Shown: piece by piece, positions 1 through 6,859 of the stretch
Numbering within the stretch: position 1 is the stretch's first letter
Layout of the letters: every line of letters begins with the position of its first letter
NCBI GenBank assembly: GCA_001872995.1
Contig: MNXO01000083.1
Span: forward strand, 1-7,027
DNA length: 7,027 nucleotides
From: Bacteroidetes bacterium CG2_30_32_10
Lineage (GTDB): Bacteria; Bacteroidota; Bacteroidia; Bacteroidales; CG2-30-32-10
Direction of reading: 5' to 3'
The notes under the pieces: generated by a model
The model's database searches: none
What the model saw: the letters and a program-made list of their open reading frames with translations, nothing else
What the model was told of the DNA's origin: nothing
Made by a program: the position numbers and the translations under genes

Positions 1-60
1 TTAAAAATAAACGAACTGGTGCGGGAAATTGACAAATGCAAATCTCTTTTAAATAGATAA
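1..60 (+). CDS. C-terminal end of a small coiled-coil protein encoded upstream of zapA (partial)
   Basis: Frame 1 is open from the window edge to TAA at 58-60 and gives 19 residues ending in LVREIDKCKSLLNR. From memory of the family, Bacteroidota genomes commonly carry a gene for a roughly 100-residue coiled-coil protein directly before zapA, and these proteins end with a closely similar 'NELVREID.C..LLN' tail. The gap to zapA is only 17 nt (29 nt if the inner zapA start is used), so the two are probably co-transcribed. A role beside ZapA in division, like that of ZapB, is an inference from position only. The start and most of the gene lie outside the window. Confidence 0.6.
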   Translation, partial: LKINELVREIDKCKSLLNR

Positions 61-77
61 TATAAACAATAACTCCA

Positions 78-356
78 ATGGGAGAACAGATGATAACCAT
101 TTCTATTGCAGATCGACCATATCGTTTGGCAATAAACAATGAAAAAGAGGAAGAAAACGTTCGCAAAGCAGCTGTATTAATTAATGAAAAATTAAAAGAA
201 TATTCAACACACTATGCTTTTAAAGATAAACAAGATTTGTTAGCAATGGTTGTGTTACAGTTTGCAGCGAAAGTGATGGATATAGAATTGCAAAATGAAG
301 TGGAATCACAAAAAACAATGGATGAATTATTGAAAATTGACAAAATATTATCATAG
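78..356 (+). CDS. zapA: Cell division protein ZapA
   Basis: The 92-residue product fits ZapA, a small cytoplasmic protein that binds FtsZ and cross-links protofilaments in the Z-ring. An N-terminal beta-rich part (ITISIADRPYRLAI) is followed by the family-typical helix start EEENVRKAAVLINEKLKEY, then KDKQDLLAMVVLQFA and a C-terminal coiled coil (about residues 60-92) that mediates dimerisation. Length and motif order match Bacteroidota ZapA proteins. Two starts are possible. ATG at 78 gives MGEQM..., while ATG at 90 lies 5 nt after GGAG (81-84) and gives MITISIAD..., placing the first beta strand right at the N-terminus. The longer form is kept here, but the inner start is credible. The preceding coiled-coil gene and the following 6S RNA and rny form the usual neighbourhood in this phylum. 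Confidence 0.9.
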   Translation: MGEQMITISIADRPYRLAINNEKEEENVRKAAVLINEKLKEYSTHYAFKDKQDLLAMVVLQFAAKVMDIELQNEVESQKTMDELLKIDKILS

Positions 357-393
357 TCTAAAAAAGAAACGTTCTTTGAAAAGCACTTAACGA

Positions 394-586
394 ATACCCG
401 CGTTAATTTAAACAAGTTTATAAACTCAACAGTTTTAAAATTAGAACCAGCTCATAAGTAGCTAGAGTAGGCTTCAACCTTATGGTTTACAATTTATTGT
501 AACCGAAGAAACTCAAATTATTTGGCAGTTCTATAAATGTTACATTGGGGTTTATTAAACCAATGGAATTAATGCGGGTTTTTTTT
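394..586 (+). ncRNA. ssrS: 6S RNA (regulator of RNA polymerase), Bacteroidota type
   Basis: The 270-nt space between zapA and rny has no credible ORF but folds as a long, interrupted rod. The closing stem pairs 396-408 with 567-579 (13 bp, one G-U) and runs straight into eight T at 579-586, so it doubles as an intrinsic terminator. Further in, 442-447 pairs with 528-533, 465-468 with 511-514, 472-475 with 505-508, and an apical hairpin pairs 484-492 with 497-504 (one bulged T). Between the closing stem and the first inner stem lies a large bubble (409-441 and 534-566), whose 3' side carries a small hairpin (549-553 with 557-561). Closing stem, central bubble and apical rod are the 6S layout that mimics an open promoter and sequesters RNA polymerase holoenzyme. 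6S RNA between zapA and rny is known in Bacteroidota. The exact 5' end is uncertain: no good promoter box is visible, only TTTG at 375-378, so processing from a zapA transcript is possible. Confidence 0.75.
567..586 (+). terminator. Intrinsic terminator formed by the 3' arm of the 6S RNA
   Basis: The 3' arm of the 6S closing stem (AATTAATGCGGGT, 567-579) ends in GCGGG followed by an uninterrupted run of eight T. Its partner is the 5' arm at 396-408. The pairing is long-range, so termination would depend on the whole RNA folding. It would separate 6S RNA from rny unless polymerase reads through. Confidence 0.6.
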
Positions 587-626
587 ATTTACAACCATAT
601 ATTTTATTTACTTAACTTAACAAAAA

Positions 627-2168
627 ATGGATATTATCATTATTATTATTGCAACTTTTGGAGGTTTACTCCTTGGAGGTTTAATTGCTGCAACTATTTT
701 GCGAAAAGCAATTGAAAAGAAAAGTCAACAGATTCTAAAAGAAGCAAATGCAGAATCAGAAGTATTGAAAAAAGATAAAATTCTTCAAGCAAAAGAAAAA
801 TTTCTACAACTGAAAACAGAGCATGAAAAGCTTATCAACGAAAAAAACATTGCAATTACTGCCAGTGAAAATAGAGTTAAACAAAAAGAACTTTCTGTTT
901 CTCAAAAAATAGAGGAATACCAACGAAAACAAAAAGAATTAACTACTATTAAAGATAATTTAACAGCACAACTTGAAATTGTAAGCAAAAAACAAACCGA
1001 ACTTGACCGTTCAAGCAAACAACATATAGAAAAACTCGAAACAATTTCAGGACTATCAGCTTCAGAAGCCAAAGAACAACTTATTGAGTCTCTAAAAAAC
1101 GAAGCTAAAAGTGAAGCATTGGCTCAAATTAAAGATATTGTAGAAGAAACAAAACTTTCAGCTAACAGAGAAGCAAAAAAAATTATTATTGAAACCATTC
1201 AACGCACTGCAACTGAACAAGCTATTGAAAATGCCGTTTCTGTTTTTAATATTGAAAACGATGAGATGAAAGGTAGAATTATTGGTAGAGAAGGCAGAAA
1301 TATCAGAGCCTTAGAAGCCGCTACTGGCATCGAGATTATTGTGGACGATACCCCAGAAGCCATTATTCTCTCTGGCTTTGACCCTGTTCGCAGAGAAATT
1401 GCTCGCTTATCTCTCCATAAATTAGTTACTGATGGCAGAATACATCCTGCAAGGATTGAAGAAGTAGTTGCTAAAACGAAAAAACAAATTGAACAAGAAA
1501 TTATTGAAATTGGAAAAAGAACTACCATCGATTTAGGTGTTCACAATTTACACCACGAGCTTATTCGCTTGGTTGGCAAAATGAAATATCGCTCTTCTTA
1601 TGGTCAAAATCTATTACAACATTCCAAAGAGGTTGCCAATCTTTGTGCTACCATGGCCGCAGAACTTGGATTAAATCCTAAAATTGCCAAACGAGCCGGC
1701 TTACTTCACGATATTGGTAAAGTTCCTGATAATGAACCAGAATTGCCTCATGCAATTCTTGGAATGAAACTTGCTGAAAAATATAAAGAAAGACCAGAAA
1801 TTTGTAATGCTATTGGAGCGCACCACGATGAAGTGGAGATGGATAGCCTCATTTCTCCAATCGTACAGGTTTGCGATGCTATTTCTGGCGCCCGCCCTGG
1901 TGCCAGAAGAGAAGTTGTTGAAGCATACATCAAACGTTTAAAGGATTTAGAAGAATTGGCTCTTTCGTATCCTGGTGTTATTAAAACTTATGCCATTCAA
2001 GCGGGACGTGAATTAAGAGTTTTGGTTGGCAGCGAAAAAATAAGTGATGAGGAAGCAGAACACATTTCTTATGATTTATCTAAAAAAATTCAAACGGAAA
2101 TGACTTATCCTGGGCAAATCAAAATTACTGTAATTAGGGAAACCAGAGCTGTTAACTTTGCAAAATAA
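627..2168 (+). CDS. rny: Ribonuclease Y (membrane-anchored endoribonuclease)
   Basis: The 513-residue product has the full RNase Y architecture and the usual length of about 520. Residues 2-25 form an N-terminal membrane anchor (DIIIIIIATFGGLLLGGLI...). A long charged coiled coil covers roughly 26-205. A KH RNA-binding domain follows with its GRIIGREGRN loop at 216-225. The HD hydrolase domain has GLLHDIGK with H361 and D362, a second metal-binding pair at H399-H400, and D417 before ISGARPGARRE. The C-terminus keeps the conserved PGQIKITVIRETRA. RNase Y starts mRNA decay and processing by endonucleolytic cuts at the inner membrane. The ATG at 627 puts the anchor directly at the N-terminus. 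No clear promoter precedes it: TATATTTT at 598-605 is one base off the -7 box but lacks a -33 TTG, so read-through from zapA/6S is also possible. gltX begins 9 nt after the stop, suggesting co-transcription. Confidence 0.97.
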   Translation: MDIIIIIIATFGGLLLGGLIAATILRKAIEKKSQQILKEANAESEVLKKDKILQAKEKFLQLKTEHEKLINEKNIAITASENRVKQKELSVSQKIEEYQRKQKELTTIKDNLTAQLEIVSKKQTELDRSSKQHIEKLETISGLSASEAKEQLIESLKNEAKSEALAQIKDIVEETKLSANREAKKIIIETIQRTATEQAIENAVSVFNIENDEMKGRIIGREGRNIRALEAATGIEIIVDDTPEAIILSGFDPVRREIARLSLHKLVTDGRIHPARIEEVVAKTKKQIEQEIIEIGKRTTIDLGVHNLHHELIRLVGKMKYRSSYGQNLLQHSKEVANLCATMAAELGLNPKIAKRAGLLHDIGKVPDNEPELPHAILGMKLAEKYKERPEICNAIGAHHDEVEMDSLISPIVQVCDAISGARPGARREVVEAYIKRLKDLEELALSYPGVIKTYAIQAGRELRVLVGSEKISDEEAEHISYDLSKKIQTEMTYPGQIKITVIRETRAVNFAK

Positions 2169-2177
2169 ATTATCATT

Positions 2178-3701
2178 ATGACAAAAAATATTCGTGTAAG
2201 GTTTGCACCCAGCCCTACGGGTCCATTGCATATTGGCGGTGTTAGAACTGCTTTATACAATTACCTTTTTGCTAAAAAAAACAATGGTGACTTTATTCTA
2301 CGTATTGAAGATACTGACCAAACAAGATTTGTTACTGGTGCAGAAGAATATATCATTGAGTCTCTTGAATGGTGTGGCTTAAAATTTGATGAAGGAGTCC
2401 ATATTAGTGGACCGCACGCACCTTATCGTCAATCAGAACGAAAAGAACTGTACAAGGAATATGCAGATTTATTATTAGCCAAAGGTTTTGCTTATTATGC
2501 TTTTGATTCTTCTGAAGAACTCGAAACGCTTCGAAAAGAATATGAATCAAAAAAAGAAACCTTTTTTTATAGTTCCAAAACCAGACTTAATTTAAATAAT
2601 TCACTAACAATAAGCGAAAGCGAAGTAAAACAAAAACTTCTTTCAGGAGAAAAGTATGTTATAAGAATTAAAATTCCTGAAAATGAACAAATTGTAGTCA
2701 ATGACCAAATTAGAGGAGTCGTTACATTTGATTCGTCGCTATTAGACGACAAAGTGCTTTACAAGTCAGATGGTATGCCAACTTATCATCTTGCCAATGT
2801 AGTGGATGACCACTTAATGGAAATTACTCACGTAATTAGAGGTGAAGAATGGTTGCCTTCCGCTCCTTTACACGTTTTGCTTTATCGTTATTTAGGTTGG
2901 GAAAAAGAAATGCCACAATTTGCTCATTTGCCATTATTATTAAAACCAGATGGAAACGGTAAACTTAGCAAACGCGATGGCGATAGATTGGGCTTTCCTG
3001 TATTTCCATTACAATGGATTGACCCTAAAACAAAAGAAATATATTCTGGCTACAAAGAATCGGGTTATTTCCCTGAAGCTTTTATCAATATGCTTGCATT
3101 GCTCGGCTGGAATCCAGGTACAGAACAAGAAATTTTTAATTTGCAACAGTTAATAGAAGCATTTACAATAGACAGAGTCGGAAAATCTGGCTCCAAATTT
3201 GACCCTGAAAAAGCAAAATGGTTCAACCATCAATATATTCAGAAAAAAGACAATAAAACTTTGGCTTATTTATTTGCACCAGTGCTTATTGAAAAGAACA
3301 TTTCTGCCGATATAAAATATGTGGAAGAAGTTTGTGGTTTAATGAAAGAGCGAATAAATTTTATGAGCGAAATGTGGGATAAATCTGCTTTTTTCTTCAC
3401 CGCCCCTTCTGTTTATGACCCTAAATTAATTAAAGACAAATGGAAAGAAAACTCCGCACAAATATTAACTTTGTTTTCAGAAAACATTGTTAATCTTCAA
3501 AACCATAATATTGATTCTATTGATGCATTTATTAATGAATTTTTAACAACTAATCAATTGGGAAAGGGACAATTGATGCCTTTATTAAGACTTTGTCTTG
3601 TTGGAAATTCAACAGGACCAGATATAACACAAATTATCAGTTTTATTGGCAAAACCGAATCTATCAATCGTATAAATAATTGTATTCAAAAGGTTAAATA
3701 A
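2178..3701 (+). CDS. gltX: Glutamyl-tRNA synthetase (class I)
   Basis: This 507-residue enzyme charges tRNA-Glu with glutamate in the cytoplasm using ATP. The class I signatures are intact: PSPTGPLHIGG with HIGG at residues 18-21, RIEDTD at 42-47, the HLANVVDDHLM segment from 204, RGEEW at 221-225, and the KMSKS-type loop KLSKR at 262-266. The stretch after KLSKR (GDRLGFPVFPLQW and on to residue 300) is slightly expanded, as I recall from other Bacteroidota GltX proteins. The C-terminal third (about 340-507) is helical and corresponds to the anticodon-binding domain. The ATG at 2178 leaves a few residues before the first Rossmann strand (IRVRFAPSPTG), as usual in the family. Whether the enzyme also charges tRNA-Gln cannot be judged here. 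It is the last gene of the rightward block, 16 nt before a strong hairpin. Confidence 0.97.
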   Translation: MTKNIRVRFAPSPTGPLHIGGVRTALYNYLFAKKNNGDFILRIEDTDQTRFVTGAEEYIIESLEWCGLKFDEGVHISGPHAPYRQSERKELYKEYADLLLAKGFAYYAFDSSEELETLRKEYESKKETFFYSSKTRLNLNNSLTISESEVKQKLLSGEKYVIRIKIPENEQIVVNDQIRGVVTFDSSLLDDKVLYKSDGMPTYHLANVVDDHLMEITHVIRGEEWLPSAPLHVLLYRYLGWEKEMPQFAHLPLLLKPDGNGKLSKRDGDRLGFPVFPLQWIDPKTKEIYSGYKESGYFPEAFINMLALLGWNPGTEQEIFNLQQLIEAFTIDRVGKSGSKFDPEKAKWFNHQYIQKKDNKTLAYLFAPVLIEKNISADIKYVEEVCGLMKERINFMSEMWDKSAFFFTAPSVYDPKLIKDKWKENSAQILTLFSENIVNLQNHNIDSIDAFINEFLTTNQLGKGQLMPLLRLCLVGNSTGPDITQIISFIGKTESINRINNCIQKVK

Positions 3702-3717
3702 CAATGCTTTTAAATTT

Positions 3718-3754
3718 AAAAGAGGTTGTTTTGCTTTGCAAAACAACCTCTTTT
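3718..3754. terminator. Bidirectional intrinsic terminator between gltX and the opposing operon
   Basis: AAAAGAGGTTGTTTTG (3718-3733) and its exact reverse complement (3739-3754) flank a CTTTG loop, giving 16 perfect base pairs. A further C-G pair across the loop would leave a TTT loop. The stem ends in TTTT on either strand, so it can stop transcription of gltX from the left and of the leftward operon, whose last stop codon is at 3777-3779. Confidence 0.85.
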
Positions 3755-3776
3755 GTTTGATTATAACCTACTTTAT

Positions 3777-4454
3777 TCATTTACCACACAATTCAATAAA
3801 ATACATTTCCACACTTAATACTTCATTGGAAGCTTCCTGAGGGTAAACCCAATGAAAATCATCATTCCACCCTTCTTTGGTAATAAGGAAAAGACTATAT
3901 ATTTCAGAATGATAATTAGGAATAACAGTAATTTGTTTCCAAAGATTTTCTATTTCTTTTTCATATTGGGCAATTCTATCTTTTTCTTCGGTATTATTAC
4001 CAATATAAACAACACTGCCTCCTTTACCCATTTGCGTTCCATTTGCTAATGCAGTAATGTTGAATTTTTCGGGTAATTTGAGCATTTGTTTGTAGATATC
4101 GTCATTATGGATTTTTGCTTTTAATAATTTGTTCACGTCCCATTTAGGTTCATATCTAAAAATAATTTTACTTTTCCCCGCTACCCCATTTTTCTTAATA
4201 CGAGCGTTTCTTTCTTGCTTTGTTTCATTTGATAGTGGAGCATTAATTCTGTTTTCAAATAAAATCCAAGAAGTATCTAACCTTTCCAAAATAAACTTAT
4301 CTTTATCCTGATAAAATTCCCAATTTTTAGGTATAGAGTTTTTGATAATCTTTAAAGTTGCATCTTTGTCAATGTCTTCCGTAGATTTAACTTGACTTTG
4401 TAATGCAATAAAAGGCATTCCGCTTATTAAAATCATTAATAATATTCGTTTCAT
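3777..4454 (-). CDS. Exported protein of unknown function (225 aa)
   Basis: I do not recognise this protein. I start it at the ATG at 4454-4452, not the in-frame ATG at 4490. The inner start places a classic signal peptide at the N-terminus (MKRILLMILISGMPFIALQSQ, cleavage probably near residue 20) and leaves 19 nt after the previous stop. The longer form would add 12 residues before the signal and overlap the upstream gene. The mature part is hydrophilic and mixed alpha/beta: NWEFYQDKDKFILERLDTSW near residue 44, a lysine/arginine-rich stretch around 80-100 including RYEPKW, a helix with charged heptads around 153-175, and an aromatic C-terminal section (GWNDDFHWVYP, 195-205). There is no lipobox cysteine after the signal, no T9SS sorting domain and one cysteine (C223). 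It ends 23 nt before the bidirectional hairpin and appears to be the last gene of the leftward operon. Confidence 0.75.
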   Translation of the reverse strand: MKRILLMILISGMPFIALQSQVKSTEDIDKDATLKIIKNSIPKNWEFYQDKDKFILERLDTSWILFENRINAPLSNETKQERNARIKKNGVAGKSKIIFRYEPKWDVNKLLKAKIHNDDIYKQMLKLPEKFNITALANGTQMGKGGSVVYIGNNTEEKDRIAQYEKEIENLWKQITVIPNYHSEIYSLFLITKEGWNDDFHWVYPQEASNEVLSVEMYFIELCGK

Positions 4455-4473
4455 AGTAAATAACTTTAAATGA

Positions 4474-5043
4474 TTAATTAGTAATTTCAAATGATTTCAT
4501 AAATTTACTTACATCTTTCTTATTAATAGTAGCAGTTGGCGAGATTACTGCAATCTGATACATAATTTTATTGACAATAATAACTTTATAATTAACCGTA
4601 AGGCTTTGAGAAGGAATTAAAATGGTTGCTTCAACCCCTTCGCATTTTTTAGATTTAAATTTATCCTCTTCCTTAATTTCGCCTTTGTGAGCATCTTTAA
4701 ATTTTAACATGGCTGTTTTTGAAGCTTCATAACCTGTTGGGGCATTATCTTTAAGAATAGTCCATATTAATAAATAATCGGTGCTACCATCTTTTGCTGT
4801 AACAGTAGTTACTTTGCCTTCAGAGGTTTCTTTAAAATTATTATCGTATTGAACAGGAAAGTAAATTTCAACATTGCCTGGTTTTGCAAAATATTTTACC
4901 CAATCGCCACCATTTAAAATTGGTAAAGAGTTATTAATAGGTTGGCTTGCTTTAGTAATAGCAATGAAAGAAAATAATCCTAAAAAAATAAAAAAAAATT
5001 TTATTTTTAAAAAATCGGCTGTAATTCTAAGATTTGATTTCAT
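4474..5043 (-). CDS. Small exported protein, possibly PsbP/DUF1795-like fold (189 aa)
   Basis: An N-terminal signal peptide is clear: basic MKSNLRITADFLKIK, hydrophobic FFFIFLGLFSFIAI, and probable cleavage near residues 32-33 (TKAS). The mature part begins with GGDWVKYFAKPGNVEIYFPV (45-64), continues with KVTTVTAKDGSTDYLLIWTIL (77-97) and ends with INKKDVSKFMKSFEI (173-187). That order, a FP-containing strand near the start and 'kFmkSFei' at the end after a MYQIAV strand, resembles small exported proteins with a PsbP/DUF1795-type fold. This is a resemblance from memory, not a tested match, and no reaction or ligand can be given. There is one cysteine (C134), no lipobox and no T9SS sorting domain, so a periplasmic location is the simplest reading. 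It lies between the PKD gene (51 nt gap) and another exported protein (19 nt gap), in the same direction. Confidence 0.75.
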   Translation of the reverse strand: MKSNLRITADFLKIKFFFIFLGLFSFIAITKASQPINNSLPILNGGDWVKYFAKPGNVEIYFPVQYDNNFKETSEGKVTTVTAKDGSTDYLLIWTILKDNAPTGYEASKTAMLKFKDAHKGEIKEEDKFKSKKCEGVEATILIPSQSLTVNYKVIIVNKIMYQIAVISPTATINKKDVSKFMKSFEITN

Positions 5044-5094
5044 ATTATTAATTTTATAAGTTATTTACTTTAATTAAACAATTATAATGCCACA

Positions 5095-6696
5095 TCATTC
5101 AATGATGGTAAGTTTTTTAACAATAGTGCCCGTTGAGGTTTTAAATTCTAATAGATACAAGCCATTGCTTAAAGACTTCCTTTCCCATACATAAGTATAA
5201 ATGCCTTGTTGCTGACTTCTATTAACCAAAACTGCTTTTTTATTCCCTATTAAATCATAAATAACCAAAGAAACATTGGTAGATTTAGGAATAAAGTAGG
5301 TAATATTGGTAGATGTACTAAAAGGGTTGGGGCTTGTAGAAATAGAAACTTTTGTAGTTGGCAATTCATTAACTCCAACGTCAAAAACATGAATTAACTT
5401 AGTGTATGTGTCCGTTTGATTTGTATTATGATTAGAAACGGTAACAGATACTTGATATACGCCAGTATCAGCATAAAGATGATATGGGAAGTAGGAAGTT
5501 GAATCATCATCAGTACCATCACCAAAATGCCAAATCACTTCAGAGGGATCGCCTAAGGAAGTTCCTTTAAAATCTACTGGAGTAGCAGTCTTTGTGTCAA
5601 ATTGATTATTAATAAAATAAGCAAAATTACATTTTAAACCAGGATTGTTGCCCATATTCACATTGATTAATCTTACATAATCACTTGTTCCATAGGCATT
5701 TGACGCTCTAAGATGAACAAGATAAAAACCATTGTCAGCATAGGTAACAATCGGAGTTGGAGAATTGCCTGTATCACCATTACCGAAATTCCAATGCCAA
5801 TTGGTTGGTTTTCCGGTTGAATAATCATGAAATGTAACTGTTTTAGTTGCATGGTTTACAAAGTAATTGAAAAAAGCATTGCAACTATTGCTATCTGTTT
5901 TATAAGGAATAGTTTTACAATTAGTATTAAAACAAGTATGTGCATCATCCCAAACAGATAAACAAACATTATAAAAACCTGAATGGGCATATGTTGTTTT
6001 AGGGTTAGGCAAATTAGAACTGTCACCATTCCCAAAGTTCCAACGCCAATGGGTTAAATCACCTCCAATTGAATTATCAAAAAACTTTACTGAAGTCCAA
6101 TCATGATGAGAAAAGAAGTTGAAATCTGCACGACAATCCATATTATTTGTACCAACTGAAATAACTCTATGAAACATATCCATACAATAGCTGGTAGAAT
6201 TAAAAATAAATAAGCGAACATTATAAAAACCAGGGTTATTATATGTATGAGTTGGACTTGAGGTATTATTATTATCGGTTGTACCATCCCCAAAATCCCA
6301 TAACAAACCATCAGGGTTTCCATGAGAAACATCTGTAAACACAACTTCATTGTTCATAACAGAATATGTAAATCTCGCATTACAAAGGTTGCTAACGTTG
6401 CCCACTGCAATTAAAGTATCATGGGTTGCATGAAAATCGAAAGGACATATTACGGTAAGTTTAACAATATAAAAACCAGCTGCAGCGTAGTTTTTATTGA
6501 CAGTAGCTGCAGTGTCATTTGAAAAAGTACCATCTCCAAAATCCCAGAATGCGGCACCATAACCTGTTGTGGATGTATTATGAAAAAAAACCTGCGTGTT
6601 GACTGTATTGGTCTCTGCAGTAAAAGAAGAAACGCATTGCGCATCTGCAAATTTGAATGCCATCAGTATAAATAGGGTAAAAATAATTTTTTTCAT
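5095..6696 (-). CDS. Secreted five-PKD-domain protein with T9SS type A sorting domain
   Basis: This 533-residue protein starts with a signal peptide (MKKIIFTLFILMAFKFADAQ, cleavage near residue 20). Five PKD-type beta-sandwich repeats follow, each marked by the core motif: WDFGDG at 51-56 and 133-138, WNFGNG at 219-224 and 302-307, WHFGDG at 389-394, each with a downstream TY/NY...GFY.V or LY...GVYQV strand. The end (about 451-533) is a type A T9SS C-terminal sorting domain with SPNPFS (455-460), VIYDLIGN (478-485), GLYLLEF and the final basic KKLTIIE. PKD domains are non-catalytic adhesive or spacer modules. With the sorting domain, the protein should cross the outer membrane through T9SS and be surface-attached or released. 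No enzyme domain is visible, so adhesion or a structural surface role is the best inference. Each repeat begins with a cysteine at 83-84-residue intervals. It is the first gene of the leftward operon. Confidence 0.92.
   Translation of the reverse strand: MKKIIFTLFILMAFKFADAQCVSSFTAETNTVNTQVFFHNTSTTGYGAAFWDFGDGTFSNDTAATVNKNYAAAGFYIVKLTVICPFDFHATHDTLIAVGNVSNLCNARFTYSVMNNEVVFTDVSHGNPDGLLWDFGDGTTDNNNTSSPTHTYNNPGFYNVRLFIFNSTSYCMDMFHRVISVGTNNMDCRADFNFFSHHDWTSVKFFDNSIGGDLTHWRWNFGNGDSSNLPNPKTTYAHSGFYNVCLSVWDDAHTCFNTNCKTIPYKTDSNSCNAFFNYFVNHATKTVTFHDYSTGKPTNWHWNFGNGDTGNSPTPIVTYADNGFYLVHLRASNAYGTSDYVRLINVNMGNNPGLKCNFAYFINNQFDTKTATPVDFKGTSLGDPSEVIWHFGDGTDDDSTSYFPYHLYADTGVYQVSVTVSNHNTNQTDTYTKLIHVFDVGVNELPTTKVSISTSPNPFSTSTNITYFIPKSTNVSLVIYDLIGNKKAVLVNRSQQQGIYTYVWERKSLSNGLYLLEFKTSTGTIVKKLTIIE
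5784..6058 (-). repeat. Pair of recently related PKD repeats (domains 3 and 4)
   Basis: Domains 3 and 4 of the PKD protein are closer to each other than to the rest. Both carry W(R/H)WNFGNGD, with N in place of the usual D at two positions, followed by an 'NPKTTYAHSGFY' or 'TPIVTYADNGFY' strand. At DNA level, about 35 nt around 6022-6056 match the segment around 5772-5806 with six differences. The interval spans the two motif copies. It looks like a within-gene duplication. Confidence 0.5.
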
Positions 6697-6751
6697 ATTT
6701 TTATAGTTTTAAATGAATATTAATTAACAAATTTAAAATAATCACAAAGAA

Positions 6752-6782
6752 CAAATATAAAAAAAAATAGTAGAAAAACCAA
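6752..6782 (-). promoter_or_regulatory. Bacteroidota-type promoter for the leftward PKD operon
   Basis: On the minus strand, TTG (6782-6780) is followed after 20 nt by TATATTTG (6759-6752). This matches the Bacteroidota primary sigma consensus: a -33 TTG and a -7 TAnnTTTG about 19-21 nt apart. A start of transcription near 6745 would leave a leader of about 50 nt before the ATG at 6696. No second promoter of this quality was seen before the two downstream genes. Confidence 0.6.
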
Positions 6783-6808
6783 GAAAAAAGTTAAAATAAA
6801 AGGTTATG

Positions 6809-6840
6809 TTTTAGAATAATGTAGAAATTTATTATCTTTG
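6809..6840 (+). promoter_or_regulatory. Bacteroidota-type promoter for the transposase-like gene
   Basis: TATCTTTG at 6833-6840 is a perfect TAnnTTTG -7 box. About 20 nt upstream, TTTT at 6809-6812 is a weak stand-in for the -33 TTG. A start of transcription near 6847 would give a leader of about 13 nt before the ATG at 6860. The promoter points away from, and lies just beside, the promoter of the PKD operon. Confidence 0.55.
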
Positions 6841-6859
6841 CAAAATAAAAAGAATAAAT

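Noticed and set aside
337..378. Possible 6S RNA promoter from TTGACA (337-342) and TTTG (375-378)
   Set aside because: The TA of the -7 box is missing (GT at 371-372) and the spacer is more than 30 nt, too long for the Bacteroidota consensus.
212..415. 67-residue minus-strand ORF across the end of zapA
   Set aside because: It runs antisense to zapA and into the 6S RNA 5' arm, with no recognisable domain or promoter.
598..605. Possible -7 promoter box TATATTTT before rny
   Set aside because: It lacks the final G of TAnnTTTG and has no TTG at the right distance upstream; the region is T-rich enough for a chance match.
1199..1528. 109-residue minus-strand ORF
   Set aside because: It lies wholly inside rny opposite the conserved KH region. 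The rny frame is clearly coding, and this ORF resembles no known protein.
2950..3153. 67-residue plus-strand ORF in another frame of gltX
   Set aside because: It overlaps the KLSKR region and the conserved helices of gltX; it is a frame shadow with no separate start signal.
3852..4311. Two plus-strand ORFs (3852-4049 and 4129-4311) opposite the 225-residue exported protein
   Set aside because: They are antisense, rich in F/I from an AT-rich complement, and have no domains; the minus-strand frame has a signal peptide and balanced composition.
5044..5094. Gap between the PKD gene and the next gene as a possible terminator or promoter
   Set aside because: It is AT-rich without a clear stem-loop, and no TAnnTTTG box was seen on the minus strand, so read-through is more likely.
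6087..6350. 87-residue minus-strand ORF within the PKD gene, hydrophobic in composition
   Set aside because: It is a shifted-frame reading of PKD domains 2 and 3. The hydrophobic look comes from shifted T-rich codons; the main frame has intact domain motifs throughout.
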